Source: Trichinella spiralis (lineage: Eukaryota > Nematoda > Enoplea > Trichinellida > Trichinellidae). From it: a stretch of 64,000 nucleotides of DNA. The DNA lies in NCBI GenBank assembly GCA_000181795.3, contig CM012955.1, positions 10,047,252 through 10,111,251 on the forward strand, in the 5' to 3' direction. This document shows positions 61,601 to 64,000 of this stretch, in pieces; the first letter of the stretch is position 1, and each line of letters begins with the position of its first letter. A program made the translations under genes and the position numbers. A model generated the notes under the pieces. The model was not told the DNA's origin, ran no database searches, and worked only from the letters and a program-made list of their open reading frames with translations.

Positions 61601-63456
61601 TTGCCGTGGTCGAGGAGCAGTTGCTGATTTACGAGGCGTTCCACTACCCGTATCCGCAGCAGCGCTACCGACTGTCGGTGAGGTTCAAGAAAGTGCGGCA
61701 TACGGCAATTTTGCAACGCTTCCGTAGAATTGGCAGGGACGATTTCAAGCTGTTGGCGGACGATTTTCAATTTTCCGAACAATATCGACGGCGACGAAAA
61801 AGGTCGAAACACGATAGCAACAGGTCACGGCGTGGGGACCGGCACTCGGGACGTCGGCAAGAAGCCCACGAACACGAACCTTATCGTCTAACGTACGAAG
61901 CACCGGCGCGGCAGTTGTCGCCGTTTGAAAATGTCGCCGGCTACGCGGGCTTGTTCATCGGCGGCGGATATCCGTATTTTTGCTTCTTGTCCAAACAGGG
62001 CGATCTGCGCCTGCACCCGATGCACATCGACGGTCCAGTGGTCGCCTTCGCCCCCTACTGCAGCCCCAAGCAACTGCGGGCGTTCGCCTACTTCACCGCC
62101 GACGGCATGATGCGGGTCAGCTCTTTGCCGTCCAAGTTCGACTTCGACCGGTCGATCCCGTCGATGAAAGTGGAACTCGGCCGGGCGGCCCACTTCGTCG
62201 TCTACCTGATGGAAAGTCACACGTACGCGTTGACCACCAGCGAGCAGATGCCCTGCCACAAGGTGGTCACTTTGATCGGCGACGACAAGCAGTTCGAGAC
62301 GTTCGACCGCGAGGCGCCCCACTTCATCTATCCCACCATGGAGCAGTTCAAATTGCAACTCTACTCGGCCGACACTTGGTTGCCGGTGCCGGGAGCCGAG
62401 TTGGATTTCGACGAATTCGAACACGTCACCGCCTGCCAAGAGGTCCAGTTGAAGTCCGAAGGTTCGGCCAGCGGCTTGCAGAGTTATCTGGCCATTGGCA
62501 CCGTGCTCAACTACGGCGAAGAGGTGCTCATAAGGGGTCGACTGTTGATCATCGACGTGGTCGAGGTGGTGCCCGAGCCGGACCGCCCCATGACCAAGTT
62601 CAAATTGAAAGTCGTCTATTCGAAAGAGCAGAAAGGTCCAGTGACCAGTCTGTGCTCGTTGCGCGGCTACTTGCTGACCGGCATGGGTCAGAAAGTGTAC
62701 ATCTGGCAGTACAAGGACAACGCTTTGGTCGGCATTTCGTTTCTCGACTTGCAAGTCTACGTGCATCAGATGGCGTCGATTCGCTATTTGGCTCTCACCG
62801 CGGACGCGTTCTTCGGCGTCTCGTTGCTGCGCTACCAGGAAGAGTACAAGGCGTTGTCGTTGGTCAGTCGCGACCCGCGTCCGGACGAAGTGCTTGCCGT
62901 CGAATTTCTCGTCGACCGGACCGATTTGAGCTTTTTGATGACCAGCGCCGCCGGCGACATCTTGACTTACGTTTACCTGCCCGAATCGTTGGACTCGTTC
63001 GGCGGCCAGCGTCTGGTACCCCAAGCCGACTACCATTTCGGCTCTCAAGTGAATGCGTTTGTCCGTATGCGTTGCCACGCCCAAGAAATTGCCGGCCGCA
63101 AGAGGCAAGAAGTGTTGCAGAGGCAGGGCTTGATATTCGCCTCCAGCGACGGCAGTGTCAATTATCTGTTGCCGCTGCCCGAGAGGGAGTATCGTTTGTT
63201 GGGCATGTTGCAGAGCTTGTTGATTGACATGCTGCCGTCGTTTGCCGGCCTCAATGTCGACGACTACCGCACAGTGAGATTTCCCAATTCTTGTCTCAGA
63301 GAACCGACCAAGAACATCATCGACGGCAACATCTGCATGCTTTACTTGTACATTGACGCGTTGCAACAGGAGGACATTGTTCGACAAATTGGCAGTTCGC
63401 ATTCTCAGATCATGCTCGAGTTGGCCTACATGGAAAGGCAAATTTATTACTATTGA
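58690..63456 (+). CDS. CPSF1: Cleavage and polyadenylation specificity factor subunit 1, intronless (1588 aa)
   Basis: Scaffold of the mRNA 3'-processing complex that, with WDR33 and CPSF30, reads AAUAAA. ATG 58690 gives [12 protein letters not shown], matching the human MYAVYKQAHPPT. Family blocks include [109 protein letters not shown] and the terminal beta-propeller/helical part, ending near [13 protein letters not shown]. Longer than human CPSF1 (1443) mainly because of a serine tract at residues ~418-525 and an Asn/Lys tract at ~893-925. No intron interrupts 4.8 kb, and base composition is visibly more GC-rich than the neighbours, especially from 59,000 to 63,400. Confidence 0.96.
   Translation: [1588 protein letters not shown]
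59942..60267 (+). repeat. Serine-codon tract inside CPSF1
   Basis: About 100 codons almost all TCN/AGC serine, with mixed synonymous codons and rare Cys, Asn, Pro and Tyr, so it is not a pure triplet slippage product. It generates long spurious Arg/Glu-rich frames on the opposite strand. Confidence 0.95.
61366..61476 (+). repeat. Asn/Lys-codon tract followed by AGC run inside CPSF1
   Basis: AACAAA-type units encoding alternating Asn, Lys and Glu, then six AGC/AGC-like codons for Ser. Confidence 0.95.
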
Positions 63457-64000
63457 AGAATATTTGAGAATTTTTATCAAACTGTTTTTTTCCCGTGCCA
63501 ATTTCGTCGTGATGATGATGGGCAAAAATAACACCAACATTGTGAACATTTGAAATCATGCATTTTTGTCGGTTTTATTCTATTTATTATTTTTTTGCCA
63601 AATTCAATCTCCTAGCGTTTTGCTTTGTTCTTCTTCTAGCAGTCCAAATGATGGCCTGTTCTCTATTCGCAGTTTAATCTATCTATTTGATGGAACACCG
63701 TTAGCAGTAGCATACTCCTCCACATTCTACTACTACTGCTACTACTACTACTACTACTCGTAGCATTTGCAGAATCGTTTTCGTCGCGTCACACGTTCCA
63801 GTTACACGTAGCTGATATTTGCATATTCGAAGCAATATTACTGATAAAAATAATAAATTTTCCTTTCATTTTTGTTTGTTCAATCGATTTTTGTCCATGT
63901 TCTGGATCTGTTGAAAAGTTGGGGAAAAGGTTTGTATTCGTGACGTGTTGAACTTGAACAAGAACAAGAAAAATTCTTCCATACGGTGGTATAAAGCGAA
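63457..64000. other. 3' flank of CPSF1 with a (TAC)n repeat
   Basis: Presumed 3' UTR and intergenic sequence; a TAC/CTA triplet run lies at 63727-63757 and an AATAAA word at 63850. No gene seen. Confidence 0.7.

Noticed and set aside
60382-63549. Minus-strand frames of 476 and 553 codons opposite CPSF1
   Set aside because: Arise from the GC-rich codon bias of CPSF1; the plus frame matches the family along its whole length.

Overview
This AT-rich, intron-rich eukaryotic window looks like an animal genome, most probably a nematode, possibly of the enoplean (Trichinella/Trichuris-like) branch. Clues are a patched-related (PTR) SSD protein, short introns with occasional GC-AG pairs, compact gene spacing and the divergence of the housekeeping genes. 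The species is inference; a tardigrade or other ecdysozoan is not excluded.

Layout, left to right. 1-5.7 kb (-): cytosolic carboxypeptidase of the CCP1/AGTPBP1 type, C-terminus running off the left edge. 5.7-12.6 kb: hard ground with several short spliced coding blocks, mostly minus strand, that I could not identify. 12.6-13.6 kb (+): a complete four-exon small protein of unknown family, followed only 67 bp later by a 23-exon gene (13.67-18.88 kb, +) for a 1201-residue protein. That protein joins a TDP-43-type N-terminal domain, a CCCH zinc-finger-like motif, a long coiled coil with a repeated WYxGE motif, and a C-terminal AMPK-beta-type glycogen-binding domain (CBM48). This is the most unusual object here. 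19.76-28.1 kb (-): RNA polymerase II largest subunit, 17 coding exons, with a divergent YSPSSPx tail. 28.9-31.6 kb (-): an acyl-CoA-synthetase-like protein with an MGNC lipidation start, a degraded ATP loop and no C-terminal lid, probably a pseudoenzyme. 32.4-32.7 kb (+): NAA38/LSMD1. 32.7-37.6 kb: mostly empty, with a candidate exon pair near 33.6-33.9 kb. 37.6-40.1 kb (-): intronless PTR protein. 43.2-45.9 kb (+): RING-H2 protein with an acidic Ser-Asp repeat. 47.8-48.4 kb (+): SmD2. 49.2-51.0 kb: LTR-like repeat and an unidentified minus-strand spliced gene. 51.9-55.6 kb (+): hexokinase. 56.7-57.6 kb (+): N-terminal glutamine amidase NTAQ1. 58.7-63.5 kb (+): intronless CPSF1 with a giant serine insert.

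Several genes belong to the core mRNA machinery (RPB1, CPSF1, SmD2), but they sit as independent units and nothing in the sequence shows co-regulation. Two genes act on protein N-termini (NAA38, NTAQ1), again probably by chance. Gene models given as complete were checked by hand: phases match at every junction and summed exon lengths are divisible by three for RPB1, the coiled-coil gene, the ANL-like gene, the RING gene, SmD2, hexokinase, NTAQ1 and the small gene at 12.6 kb.
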